Assembly: GCA_021324715.1 (NCBI GenBank)
Contig: JAJPIN010000157.1
Coordinates: 1 to 42,849, forward strand
Direction of reading: 5' to 3'
Length of the DNA: 42,849 bases
DNA from: Nitrososphaeria archaeon
Lineage (GTDB): Archaea > Thermoproteota > Nitrososphaeria > Nitrososphaerales > Nitrososphaeraceae
Part shown: piece after piece, positions 1 to 7,893 of the stretch
Position numbering within the stretch: position 1 is the first letter of the stretch
How the letters are laid out: each line of letters begins with the position of its first letter
Made by a program: the position numbers and the translations under genes
Notes under the pieces: generated by a model
The model's database searches: none
What the model saw: only the letters and a program-made list of their open reading frames with translations
What the model was told of the DNA's origin: nothing

Positions 1-85
1 ACTTTTCCATCTGGGATGATCCAGTCAGGAAGTCCTAGGTTTGCTTGATCTTCTTTGTTCTTTTTAATACGTATTCCTCTACTCA
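1..85 (-). CDS. hypothetical protein, N-terminal part, runs off window start (MSRGIRIKKNKEDQANLGLPDWIIPDGK...)
   Basis: ATG at 85 on minus strand, open to window edge. Confidence 0.5.
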
Positions 86-1084
86 TTAATCCTCCACTAC
101 TTCAAAGCCATCCCAAATATCTTTTTGTTTAGGCATACCATTTATTAACGTTTGTTCTACTGATTTTGATCCACTCATACATATAGCTTTGTACGCACAA
201 TTGGTGTTATATGCGTTGCAAGCTGAGGGAGCGTTTCGTGTAACTTTTTCTGCTTTCCAATCTTCTAATAATCGATCAGCATCTTTAATAGTTTGAGTTT
301 TCCAATCTTCAATCTGAGAATCAGTAACAACTGTTTGGGCGCGTAGGAACAGGGTTTCCGGGGCATTGTAGATGGTCCATCGATCTTGATTGCTATAAGC
401 TGAACCTTTTGATTTGCCGAATCCTTTAGTAGAAATTCCATCAAAGATTACTTTTGAAATTTTATTATTTCCAGTAATTTCTCTTGCGGCCCACACATAA
501 CCCACTGCTTGATAATTGGGAGTAAGTAGTCCAAGAAATGCGGTGAGATCATATGAGGTCTTACGTTCGAGGACGCCATCAACTAAAAGCCCATCAATAG
601 TGCCCCGATAAAAAACTTCGTGACCCGCAGCAGTTTTTCCTAAAAAGATTTCAAATTTGTGCTCAAAACCGCGATATGGCAATGCATCTGGATGATAATG
701 AAAAGTATACTCAGCTATAAGTGTGAGTGCATGTTTAAGAGAACGTTTTTCATCGGAATCTAGGTTTGAGAGTGCATATTGAGATGCTTCTTCAGCAACT
801 TGGTTAAGAACCTTAAGTAACGGATTTGTTACCAATCGCACATCTGGAACTTGTTTTGCTACTGCGAGAGCTTCAATTTCTTGGTAGGCAGCTTCTTTAG
901 TAGGTAACTCAAAAGATGGGTTTTGTGAAGCAACACCAAATAGTTCGGTTCCTAAGTGGATAAGTGTGCCGAAGTTGAGAGCATCGGTTGCACCACCTTG
1001 GATATTAAGTTTGGAATTAAATATAAATTTTTGAGGACAGAGGCGCCAGAGTGTAAGAGTACTATAATCGATATAAAGTTTCAT
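86..1084 (-). CDS. PD-(D/E)XK (Cas4/RecB-like) nuclease
   Basis: ORF 332 aa; N-terminal SxLxxxxxCPxxF, GTIDGLL...LERKTS core, C-terminal Cys cluster CNAYNTNCAYKAIC. Confidence 0.8.
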   Translation of the reverse strand: MKLYIDYSTLTLWRLCPQKFIFNSKLNIQGGATDALNFGTLIHLGTELFGVASQNPSFELPTKEAAYQEIEALAVAKQVPDVRLVTNPLLKVLNQVAEEASQYALSNLDSDEKRSLKHALTLIAEYTFHYHPDALPYRGFEHKFEIFLGKTAAGHEVFYRGTIDGLLVDGVLERKTSYDLTAFLGLLTPNYQAVGYVWAAREITGNNKISKVIFDGISTKGFGKSKGSAYSNQDRWTIYNAPETLFLRAQTVVTDSQIEDWKTQTIKDADRLLEDWKAEKVTRNAPSACNAYNTNCAYKAICMSGSKSVEQTLINGMPKQKDIWDGFEVVED

Positions 1085-1227
1085 TTAAGTATTTCCTGGC
1101 CGAAATATCCAATAAGGATGAGTGAAATTGAATTAAGTAGTATTAGCACTGTATCTTGAATCACTACCCCCACACCCAAGGCCAAAAGAGAAAAGAGGCC
1201 AAGACCTAATAGAATTTTAGGGTTCAT
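1081..1227 (-). CDS. small membrane protein (MNPKILLGLGLFSLLALGVGVVIQDTVLILLNSISLILIGYFGQEILK)
   Basis: 48 aa ORF below track cutoff; ATGA overlap with nuclease start; two hydrophobic segments. Confidence 0.6.
   Translation of the reverse strand: MNPKILLGLGLFSLLALGVGVVIQDTVLILLNSISLILIGYFGQEILK
1167..1175 (+). repeat. CCCCCACAC motif copy 1
   Basis: exact 9-mer. Confidence 0.9.
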
Positions 1228-1454
1228 AAAGTTACTTTCGGAGTTTCGATTTTGGGCTCATTCTGCTTTCGTAAGACTTCAGTACGCAATTTGTCAAGAT
1301 CTTCTTTGGTACAAACCTTAGCTAGAAGAAGGACTGCTTCGAGTAAGCATAAGTAATTATCAAGAGCTTTAATAGTCATAGAATGAATTGACAGCTCAGT
1401 TTCTATGGCTTTAAGGCGTTGATGTACTGAAACATTGCGAACAATGTTACTCAT
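1224..1454 (-). CDS. hypothetical protein
   Basis: ORF track; tight operon overlaps. Confidence 0.55.
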   Translation of the reverse strand: MSNIVRNVSVHQRLKAIETELSIHSMTIKALDNYLCLLEAVLLLAKVCTKEDLDKLRTEVLRKQNEPKIETPKVTL

Positions 1455-1656
1455 TTGTTTCTACCTTAGCATCTTTCTTTGGCAATTGCAATACTTTTTC
1501 GATAACTTTTGTTACTGGAATGTTCCATGCTCTTGCTATAGAATCGACTGTGAGTGCTTTAATTTGGTCTTTAGTTCTATAAGCACGCCGCTCTCTGCGC
1601 TCTCTTACAAATGCCTCTTTCTCTTCGTTTAAAAGGCTATTCCAGGGCTTTCTCAT
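1447..1656 (-). CDS. hypothetical protein
   Basis: ORF track; overlaps neighbours as in operon. Confidence 0.5.
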   Translation of the reverse strand: MRKPWNSLLNEEKEAFVRERRERRAYRTKDQIKALTVDSIARAWNIPVTKVIEKVLQLPKKDAKVETNE

Positions 1657-1892
1657 CGATTAAGCTTACCTCGGTTGCCTTTTGCTAACTCGTCTACTAT
1701 AGCCGATAATACGCGAAGTTTCTCTAATTCTAAACCGTACTTTTTTTCTTCATTTTGAACAATACGATTAAGTAAAGTTGTTTCTAACTCTTTAATATAA
1801 TTACGAATTTTGAAAAGTAAATATATTAATGAAACTGATACAATTATACCGAGTCCGAAGGTATCGATTGTGTGGTCCCAGTGCATTTGCAT
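1653..1892 (-). CDS. small membrane protein with coiled-coil tail
   Basis: TM segment TFGLGIIVSVSLIYLLF. Confidence 0.5.
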   Translation of the reverse strand: MQMHWDHTIDTFGLGIIVSVSLIYLLFKIRNYIKELETTLLNRIVQNEEKKYGLELEKLRVLSAIVDELAKGNRGKLNR

Positions 1893-2402
1893 TTAATCGT
1901 TTCCAGTCCATGGATGGTCACCATGATAGCACCAGTGTTCGGTTATGTATATTGCGTCTTTGATTATGTCTGCACGACTCATATTGTCATTTTTATGGTT
2001 TGGCATTCCAATGATATGCATAAGTTCATGACCAATGATTCCTTCTCTATAGGCTGCGTCTTTTACCGCAAAGAAATTGTCGCTTAGATAGATTGTGTTT
2101 TCTTCAGTAATTGTGACAGCGTAGTTGTCTTTCATGATGGGGTCTGTTGAGTATGCAAAAAAGACTTCGTTATGTTTAATAAGTACTTTTCTATATCTGG
2201 GATAAGTCTTTCGAAAGTAATTACAATTGATTAGTGTTGTATAGCCTCTGGCATAATCGGTATAAATTTGTTCTGCGTTTGCATAAAGTGGAAGTGGTTT
2301 GGGAGTGATCTCATAGGTTGGCTTTAGTTTGAAATAGATTCCAATACCAAAAACAAGGTTTCCAATAAGGATTAAACTTATAAATTTAAGTTCTTTTTTC
2401 AT
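1893..2402 (-). CDS. membrane-anchored zinc metalloprotease-like protein
   Basis: N-terminal hydrophobic anchor; GHELMHIIGMPNH (HExxHxxGxxxH). Confidence 0.65.
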   Translation of the reverse strand: MKKELKFISLILIGNLVFGIGIYFKLKPTYEITPKPLPLYANAEQIYTDYARGYTTLINCNYFRKTYPRYRKVLIKHNEVFFAYSTDPIMKDNYAVTITEENTIYLSDNFFAVKDAAYREGIIGHELMHIIGMPNHKNDNMSRADIIKDAIYITEHWCYHGDHPWTGND

Positions 2403-2854
2403 TAATTAATTCCGAATTTATCTCGATACTTCTTAATAGCATCTTTTTCTTGAGGAGTAATTTCTTCGTGATATTTAGAGTCTGGGCCAGAGCAATCAGA
2501 GGGACATGTTGCATCATCTCGTCCAGGCGAATGTATTCCCCAACGCTTTTGATCAAGCAAAATGTTATAATGATGCCAATTTCTATATGGATAATCCATT
2601 ATGGCTAGGATATCTTTAGGCCAAGGCATATCCATTTGTTTTAATTGTATTGCGCCTGTAGATTCGACATAGTTTCTTTGTTTTCTTGTATTTTCTAACG
2701 CCTCTGATTCATCTTTTCCAAGAGCCCGAAGTAGTAACTTAGCCACTGCAACTGATAGAGAAATACCTTCCTTTGCTGCTACTCTTTCAACGGCAAATTT
2801 AAGTGGCTCGGACACACATACGGTCATTGTAGTTTTAGGAATTTTCTTTTCCAT
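2402..2854 (-). CDS. ribbon-helix-helix-like DNA-binding protein; start re-assigned to MEKKIPKTTMTVCVSEPLKFAVERVAAKEGISLSVAVAKLLLRALG
   Basis: RHH-like TMTVCVSEPLKFAVERVAAKEGISLSVAVAKLL; internal ATG at 2854. Confidence 0.55.
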   Translation of the reverse strand: MEKKIPKTTMTVCVSEPLKFAVERVAAKEGISLSVAVAKLLLRALGKDESEALENTRKQRNYVESTGAIQLKQMDMPWPKDILAIMDYPYRNWHHYNILLDQKRWGIHSPGRDDATCPSDCSGPDSKYHEEITPQEKDAIKKYRDKFGIN

Positions 2855-2913
2855 ATACTTTCGATTCTGAAGCAGTAAGTCTCCTTTGTCAAGCCTTATT
2901 TTTAAAATATTCC

Positions 2914-2937
2914 TTATTATAATAGTAACAAGGGTAC
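2914..2937. repeat. left arm of 24-bp inverted repeat (TTATTATAATAGTAACAAGGGTAC)
   Basis: 23/24 match to reverse complement of 3084-3107. Confidence 0.8.
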
Positions 2938-3083
2938 AGCATAGTTTTGGGGTATTTTCTAGTGGGATCAAAGTGTTGGAAAGTAATTTTGTGAAAACGA
3001 AAAGGGGGGTATAACCAAAAAATATATAATAAAATCAATAACTTACATCTCTCTCTTTCTCATCCCACTTTTTTCACTGTTTG

Positions 3084-3107
3084 GTACCCTTGTTACTGTT
3101 ATAATAA
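3084..3107. repeat. right arm of 24-bp inverted repeat (GTACCCTTGTTACTGTTATAATAA)
   Basis: see 2914-2937; 16-mer TGTTATAATAACGAAT (3097-3112) recurs at 3314-3329. Confidence 0.8.
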
Positions 3108-3129
3108 CGAATCTAACAAATAAGTCCAA
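3101..3129 (-). promoter_or_regulatory. leftward promoter TTGGAC-17-TATTAT overlapping inverted-repeat arm
   Basis: reverse complement boxes 3124-3129 and 3101-3106. Confidence 0.5.
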
Positions 3130-3132
3130 TGA

Positions 3133-3147
3133 CCATATGTGACCATA
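3133..3147. promoter_or_regulatory. operator-like CCATA-N5-CCATA
   Basis: same element (reverse complement) at 5964-5978 and 15297-15311. Confidence 0.5.
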
Positions 3148-3179
3148 TATACTCAGATCGTTTATATGCGTTTTTATTT

Positions 3180-3419
3180 TTATCGAAATAAGCTTTTTTT
3201 GAGCAATTCTAGATCAATTTCTGAGGCAGAAAGACGCTGGTTAGCGGATACTTTTTTACTTCTGTTATTGTCATCAGCCCCCACACGAAGAACAACTTTG
3301 GATGAGTGCTTTTTGTTATAATAACGAATAAGAATGCGGTAAACTGTAGCTTCGCCGAGTTCTTTTATGAGGTCTTTAATTGAGAGTTTCTTCGATGACT
3401 TTGGTGTGGAAGTCTTCAT
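3180..3419 (-). CDS. hypothetical basic protein, possible DNA-binding
   Basis: ORF track, Lys/Arg-rich. Confidence 0.5.
   Translation of the reverse strand: MKTSTPKSSKKLSIKDLIKELGEATVYRILIRYYNKKHSSKVVLRVGADDNNRSKKVSANQRLSASEIDLELLKKSLFR
3278..3286 (+). repeat. CCCCCACAC motif copy 2
   Basis: exact 9-mer. Confidence 0.9.
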
Positions 3420-3546
3420 AAAGATGTTCTATGGTCGATACCCAATCATGGGGCTCAACACAAATACGGATGTAATCGCGAGCTACTTCAGGGAGTGTGA
3501 ATAACTTACGTAATATAATTTCTTCATTTTTTATTTCTCGTTTCAT
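3376..3546 (-). CDS. hypothetical protein (MKREIKNEEIILRKLFTLPEVARDYIRICVEPHDWVSTIEHLYEDFHTKVIEETLN)
   Basis: 56 aa ORF below track cutoff; overlaps 3419 start and 3546 stop. Confidence 0.5.
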   Translation of the reverse strand: MKREIKNEEIILRKLFTLPEVARDYIRICVEPHDWVSTIEHLYEDFHTKVIEETLN

Positions 3547-3776
3547 TAGTTTATCTCTCTTTCATTAGGTGGTTCATAATCCCAATCTAATGTTCCTGGT
3601 ATTGGAATCAAATGACTAACACCTAAATTTAATGGAAACATGAGCCATAGTCCTTTTTGTCGTGGGTCTGGACAGCTAACTATGTTAATCTCACATGTTA
3701 GTTTTTTACCGGGTTTTAGTTGTTTAAGTAATTCTTTATTAAAAGTAGGAACAATAGTTACTTTTTTTGTTTTCAT
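3546..3776 (-). CDS. hypothetical protein
   Basis: ORF track; ATGA-type overlaps. Confidence 0.5.
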   Translation of the reverse strand: MKTKKVTIVPTFNKELLKQLKPGKKLTCEINIVSCPDPRQKGLWLMFPLNLGVSHLIPIPGTLDWDYEPPNEREIN

Positions 3777-4192
3777 GAATTAAACTCCTCTAAATCATCG
3801 CCGCAATCACGACAAATGACATATATTTTGTTTTCTTTCTTTGGATTTCTAATTGGGGTCATTCCAGGAACATGTTGATGAACTCCATAGGCAGTCTTTT
3901 TTGATTGTTTGCTATATGCATGATTGATTAAGTTATAATCCCAACAGTATTGACAATAGAAATCACTAGAATAGATTTCATATGATTTCCATTCGATTCT
4001 ACCGCAACTAGTGCATTTATCTGATGGTATTTGAGTAATTGGATTTTGGTTTTGTTGGTATGAATGATAGCTATCATCACCACTAGCAGAGCATTTAGGA
4101 TTGCCACAGAAGTAATCATCCCGAAGTTTGGTATAGAACCAATAATGAGATGAGCAATAATTACAATTATCTGTTGGCAATGGTTTAGCCAT
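3773..4192 (-). CDS. multi zinc-ribbon protein
   Basis: CNYC, CGNPKC, CTSC, CQYC, CRDC pairs. Confidence 0.6.
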   Translation of the reverse strand: MAKPLPTDNCNYCSSHYWFYTKLRDDYFCGNPKCSASGDDSYHSYQQNQNPITQIPSDKCTSCGRIEWKSYEIYSSDFYCQYCWDYNLINHAYSKQSKKTAYGVHQHVPGMTPIRNPKKENKIYVICRDCGDDLEEFNS

Positions 4193-4367
4193 TAGACCAG
4201 CCTTTATGATGAATTACTAATGAAACTCCGACTTCAGTATTAACCATATATGTACTTCCCCAATGGTTGTCATTATCGAAGATGTTAAAGAGTACTTGTG
4301 TTGCATCTTTCTTGGTAGGTGTTTTAAAGATAGCTACTTTTGGATATATTTTTGATTTTTCTTTCAT
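4185..4367 (-). CDS. hypothetical protein
   Basis: ORF track. Confidence 0.45.
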   Translation of the reverse strand: MKEKSKIYPKVAIFKTPTKKDATQVLFNIFDNDNHWGSTYMVNTEVGVSLVIHHKGWSNG

Positions 4368-4859
4368 TTAGAACTCCAATCCTGATTCAATACCAATGAA
4401 TTCCATACCAATATTACCATTTGAATTGTGAGCTGAACTTATATGGTGAAAAAAGACACCTAATGATATAGAGTTTCTATAAAGACCCGCAGATACATGT
4501 GTAGAGAATTGTAAGTTATTGTCTAGGTATTTATTTTTTGCTGATATGATTGTGAGTCCTTGAGATGCAGATGCATAAAGCCCGAGCTCTGTTTTTATAA
4601 GCAGTGTGGGGGCTAGTGTACCAAAATAGCTGACACCTTCAGTAAGCTCGCTTATAGTTAAGACACCAACTTCGTAATTGAGTTTAAGACAGTTCCATTT
4701 GCTTATTGGAGTAGTTTGTAGGCCAAATGATAAGAATTTGTTACCGCTGTTATCTCCGCGACCATAACCACCTTTAAAGAGGATTGCATTTTGTGCATAT
4801 GCTAAAGATGATGTCATTAATGATACTACTATAATTGTGCTATTTAAGAGTTTTTTCAT
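4368..4859 (-). CDS. PagL-like lipid A 3-O-deacylase (acyloxyacyl hydrolase family), with signal peptide
   Basis: signal peptide MKKLLNSTIIVVSLMTSSLAYAQ; C-terminal GVFFHHISSAHNSNGNIGMEF resembling PagL HxSNA...NxG(I/L)E active-site region. Confidence 0.6.
   Translation of the reverse strand: MKKLLNSTIIVVSLMTSSLAYAQNAILFKGGYGRGDNSGNKFLSFGLQTTPISKWNCLKLNYEVGVLTISELTEGVSYFGTLAPTLLIKTELGLYASASQGLTIISAKNKYLDNNLQFSTHVSAGLYRNSISLGVFFHHISSAHNSNGNIGMEFIGIESGLEF
4604..4612 (-). repeat. CCCCCACAC motif copy 3
   Basis: exact 9-mer (GTGTGGGGG on +). Confidence 0.9.
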
Positions 4860-4986
4860 GGACAGTCTCCAATGCTTTCTCTAGTTGTTTTAGGTCTTCA
4901 AATGCGCTTTGTGCTTCGCCTATAATTCTTTGAAGTTTGAACTTTGATTCTCTGATGTATGCCTGAAGTGTTTCTATTCTTACCAT
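4840..4986 (-). CDS. small coiled-coil protein (MVRIETLQAYIRESKFKLQRIIGEAQSAFEDLKQLEKALETVHEKTLK)
   Basis: 48 aa ORF below track cutoff; overlaps next start. Confidence 0.45.
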   Translation of the reverse strand: MVRIETLQAYIRESKFKLQRIIGEAQSAFEDLKQLEKALETVHEKTLK

Positions 4987-5162
4987 GTATGCCCCCATAC
5001 TTCTAGTTGTTGTTCGTAATATTCTCTTTCTACTAAGATCATTCTAACACATTTCTGGTTTACTTTGTCAACTGATTTGTAACTTCTACAATAGTCTCTA
5101 CTTGCTTTATTTAATTGTCTATACATTTGAATTGTATCTGATGGATATGCGAGATGGTTCAT
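4980..5162 (-). CDS. hypothetical protein
   Basis: ORF track. Confidence 0.45.
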   Translation of the reverse strand: MNHLAYPSDTIQMYRQLNKASRDYCRSYKSVDKVNQKCVRMILVEREYYEQQLEVWGHTW

Positions 5163-5164
5163 GG

Positions 5165-5281
5165 TTATAGTCCTCCTGGAAAGCCTTGAAAGATGCCTGT
5201 GAGAATGTTTACTAATGCATAAGCTGCGAGTGCAACGAGCGATAGAGCACAGATGATAAGAATTATATAGTATTTAGCCAT
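5165..5281 (-). CDS. small membrane protein (MAKYYIILIICALSLVALAAYALVNILTGIFQGFPGGL)
   Basis: 38 aa ORF, one TM; overlaps upstream gene stop. Confidence 0.5.
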   Translation of the reverse strand: MAKYYIILIICALSLVALAAYALVNILTGIFQGFPGGL

Positions 5282-5447
5282 TTGAAACCTTTCGTTTTGT
5301 TGCACATACTTCACAATGAACTCCTCCAACACAGATGTCAATTAGATAATCTGCTAAGACATCGTGATTTGTTGGGAGACATTTTTTGCAACTAAAATAG
5401 ACTTCTTTTCTTTTACTTGCGACTAGTTTTTTAGTGACAACGTACAT
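5274..5447 (-). CDS. Cys-rich mini-protein (two CxxC)
   Basis: 57 aa ORF: MYVVTKKLVASKRKEVYFSCKKC...CEVCATKRKVSNG. Confidence 0.5.
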   Translation of the reverse strand: MYVVTKKLVASKRKEVYFSCKKCLPTNHDVLADYLIDICVGGVHCEVCATKRKVSNG

Positions 5448-5647
5448 AATGACTCCTTAATTGTAAATAAGCTGCTACTAATTGCGCCCTCTAATACTAG
5501 CTTACGTTTGATTGCATCAGATCTATTAAGTAAGATGCAATGTATTTTGCGTCTACCAGTGAACATATTGAGTTCCCATACTTCATAGCGGACTCCGTTA
5601 TTAATTGATTGCATTTTCAGCCACCTTTTTGCAATAAGCACATTCAT
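5423..5647 (-). CDS. hypothetical protein
   Basis: ORF track. Confidence 0.4.
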   Translation of the reverse strand: MNVLIAKRWLKMQSINNGVRYEVWELNMFTGRRKIHCILLNRSDAIKRKLVLEGAISSSLFTIKESLCTLSLKN

Positions 5648-5777
5648 TTAAGAACGAGCCTTGAATTATCTTATATTTTGTTTTGATTCGATTGCCTAAA
5701 TGAGTAGAACATAAAGGAACTAGCTCACTTGAGGTTTCGTCTGCACTTTTAATGATTACTAGGTTATTTGTTTTCAT
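5601..5777 (-). CDS. small protein with CxxC
   Basis: 58 aa ORF: MKTNNLVIIKSADETSSELVPLCSTHLGNRIKTKYKIIQGSFLNECAYCKKVAENAIN. Confidence 0.45.
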   Translation of the reverse strand: MKTNNLVIIKSADETSSELVPLCSTHLGNRIKTKYKIIQGSFLNECAYCKKVAENAIN

Positions 5778-5923
5778 ATTAATCCTTAAATAAGATGGTC
5801 ATAATTACTGCGAATATAATTGCTGGTAATGAGATATACATGTTATTTGCTCCCTTCATTAATTGCAAGATCTATTGTTGCCCACAGTTCTATTAGTATT
5901 TGTGTTATTGATGTCATGATTAG

Positions 5924-5952
5924 AGAATAACATTGCCGATAAGTCAGTGCAA
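5924..5952 (-). promoter_or_regulatory. sigma70-like promoter for the leftward operon: TTGCAC-17-TATTCT with TGn extension; -10 ends 6 nt before an ATG at 5917
   Basis: reverse complement of AGAATA (5924-5929) and GTGCAA (5947-5952), 17-nt spacer. Confidence 0.6.
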
Positions 5953-5963
5953 GATAAAAAATG

Positions 5964-5978
5964 TATGGCTTTGTATGG
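5964..5978. promoter_or_regulatory. operator-like TATGG-N5-TATGG upstream of leftward promoter
   Basis: read directly. Confidence 0.5.
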
Positions 5979-6435
5979 TCATTCTTGAGTCATATTTTTA
6001 TGTATCCCTATTCGTTCGTTGATAGTTGAATTGATGCATTTTTCATGCCATTGTCGTAGCAGACTGAGCATACAAGCGCATCTGCTGCATATCATTCGTA
6101 TCACAATTGGCACAGAATTTGCATTTGGAACTTGTAGCTTTTATCTTTCTGACATTAATGTCTCGGATTAATTACGTATGTAGTGCGACATATGTGACTC
6201 ACCCCCGCCATGGGTGGACCCTATGATGTGTAAGGGTAGTAATAAATGACTAATCTCTCTACGCGCTAACGAAATCACCATTCTAACTATCGAATATAAT
6301 TGATCTTTTTGAGTTATGTAAACTAAGCCGCCCACAAAAATAAAAAACAAAATCCCCACCCAAATTCAAAAAGCCAATAATATCAACCACTTGATGCCGC
6401 ACAATTTCTTGCACAATTTGATGGACTTATTGTCT

Positions 6436-6453
6436 AAAAAACGCCAGTTTTTT
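6436..6453. repeat. perfect hairpin AAAAAAC-GCCA-GTTTTTT in divergent control region
   Basis: read directly. Confidence 0.6.
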
Positions 6454-6463
6454 ACTATCGATG

Positions 6464-6476
6464 GTGCATGATGCAC
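6464..6476. repeat. perfect inverted repeat GTGCAT-G-ATGCAC in divergent control region
   Basis: read directly. Confidence 0.6.
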
Positions 6477-6590
6477 AATGGCTTAAGAAAGTAACTAAAT
6501 AGTAGTTATAAATCTAATGACTTAAAAAGTGAGCAGAATTTAATCATGCACTACTGCATTTTTTATTTGAATAGATTCGAGCACTTATGT

Positions 6591-6596
6591 TATAAT
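6591..6596 (+). promoter_or_regulatory. promoter -10 TATAAT (extended TGTTATAAT) upstream of ATG 6612; TTGAAT 18 nt upstream
   Basis: consensus match. Confidence 0.5.
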
Positions 6597-6611
6597 ACAT
6601 TTTCACCTTTT

Positions 6612-6839
6612 ATGACTAAAGAAGAAGATCTAGAATTCCAAAAATGGCTCGATGAATCTTTCGATGATATGTTTAACGAAGATCCTGGATTTCAACTAAT
6701 CCCATCCCCCACACAAAGTAAAAACAATTGCAAGCATCACCAGAAGAATAAGACCCCAATTGCCCTCCCAGAGAAGTCCTTTGAGAAGTGGTTTGTCTGT
6801 AGAAACTGTGGCAAGCCCATGTCCCAAAAGCCAGATTAA
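6612..6839 (+). CDS. small acidic protein with C-terminal CxxC; start re-assigned downstream of promoter
   Basis: MTKEEDLEFQKWLDESFDDMFNEDP...CRNCGKPMSQKPD. Confidence 0.55.
   Translation: MTKEEDLEFQKWLDESFDDMFNEDPGFQLIPSPTQSKNNCKHHQKNKTPIALPEKSFEKWFVCRNCGKPMSQKPD
6706..6714 (+). repeat. CCCCCACAC motif copy 4
   Basis: exact 9-mer. Confidence 0.9.
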
Positions 6840-6844
6840 AAAGC

Positions 6845-6873
6845 TTGACAAGTGAATAGCAGAAAGTTACTAT
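6845..6873 (+). promoter_or_regulatory. promoter TTGACA-17-TACTAT, 7 nt before ATG 6881
   Basis: consensus -35 with 17-nt spacer. Confidence 0.65.
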
Positions 6874-6880
6874 AAATTAG

Positions 6881-7609
6881 ATGAATCCTCGTGTCCTTAT
6901 CTTTGACATTGAAACGAGATACATAATCTTCCGTGGTTGGAGAACCGGGAAGCAATTCGTAGACCAATCGCAAATCGTACTAGGTGAAGATAGTGATATC
7001 ATCTGCATCAGTTATAAATGGCTTGGAGAGAAACAAATCCATACATTACATTGGGGCCTTCAAGAACAAAGCAGTGCAAATATGATAGAAGCATTCAGCA
7101 AGGTGGTTGAGTCAGCAGATCTCTGTGTAGGTCATAACTGTGATGGCTTCGATATCAAACACATCAATACCCAAAGACTCTTGCACAACCAACCTCCCAT
7201 TGCTTGGCCTTCGTCTGAAGACACCCTAAAACAAATCCGCAAGCAATTCTACTTACCCAGCTATCGCCTCGACTACTTATCTAAACTACTCACCGGCACT
7301 GGCAAAGCCAAGATGGACTTTAGCGACTGGATAGATGTTGTAGAAAAGAAATCTACAAAAGCCCTAAAAAAGATGATCCACTACAATCGCCGCGACGTAA
7401 AGAAGCTAGAAGAAGCCTACAAAATAATCGCACCCCATCTAAAACCAAAACTACATGTAGGCATAGTAACCGGGGCAGGCAAAGATGTCTGTACTCGCTG
7501 TGGTTCAAAAGAATCTCGATCCAAAGGAATCGTATATTTAACTTCTGGTAAGTATAGACGCCGCCAGTGTAAAGCATGTGTAACAATTTATAGAGGAGCA
7601 AAAATATGA
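6881..7609 (+). CDS. DEDD-family 3'-5' exonuclease/RNase H-like protein with C-terminal zinc ribbon
   Basis: LIFDIET, GHNCDGFD, YNRRDV motifs; CTRCGS...RRRQCKAC. Confidence 0.75.
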   Translation: MNPRVLIFDIETRYIIFRGWRTGKQFVDQSQIVLGEDSDIICISYKWLGEKQIHTLHWGLQEQSSANMIEAFSKVVESADLCVGHNCDGFDIKHINTQRLLHNQPPIAWPSSEDTLKQIRKQFYLPSYRLDYLSKLLTGTGKAKMDFSDWIDVVEKKSTKALKKMIHYNRRDVKKLEEAYKIIAPHLKPKLHVGIVTGAGKDVCTRCGSKESRSKGIVYLTSGKYRRRQCKACVTIYRGAKI

Positions 7610-7836
7610 TGTTGTATGATCCAGATGGTCGACTAGAATCACCGTGGGAATGCTCAATCCGCAAAACAAGAAATGGCTACATTGTAACCTGGTATATAGA
7701 GATTCAAGACTCAAAAGAACCTCTCTACCGATTAGAAGAGTATCCCTGCAAATCAATCAAAGAAGCTATTGGCATTGCTACCGAATACTTAGGCGAACAT
7801 AACGTACTCGTAGACATCGTTAACGAAGACGAATAA
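7606..7836 (+). CDS. hypothetical protein
   Basis: ORF track; overlaps 7609. Confidence 0.5.
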   Translation: MMLYDPDGRLESPWECSIRKTRNGYIVTWYIEIQDSKEPLYRLEEYPCKSIKEAIGIATEYLGEHNVLVDIVNEDE

Positions 7837-7845
7837 GCTTCCGGG

Positions 7846-7854
7846 GTGTGGGGG
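7846..7854 (-). repeat. CCCCCACAC motif copy 5
   Basis: exact 9-mer, intergenic, adjacent to promoter. Confidence 0.9.
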
Positions 7855-7859
7855 CTCTG

Positions 7860-7888
7860 TTGAACTATGTATGGCAATGTGATATAAT
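7860..7888 (+). promoter_or_regulatory. promoter TTGAAC-17-TATAAT, 5 nt before GTG 7894
   Basis: consensus boxes, 17-nt spacer. Confidence 0.65.
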
Positions 7889-7893
7889 GTAGT

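Noticed and set aside
6050-6170. Minus-strand frame with CKFCANC and in-frame stop after ...TTMA
   Set aside because: Looks like a zinc-ribbon fragment but has no usable start codon; at most a remnant.
6168-6359. Minus-strand ORF in the divergent control region
   Set aside because: No RBS or promoter context, covers signal-rich non-coding DNA; not supported as a gene.
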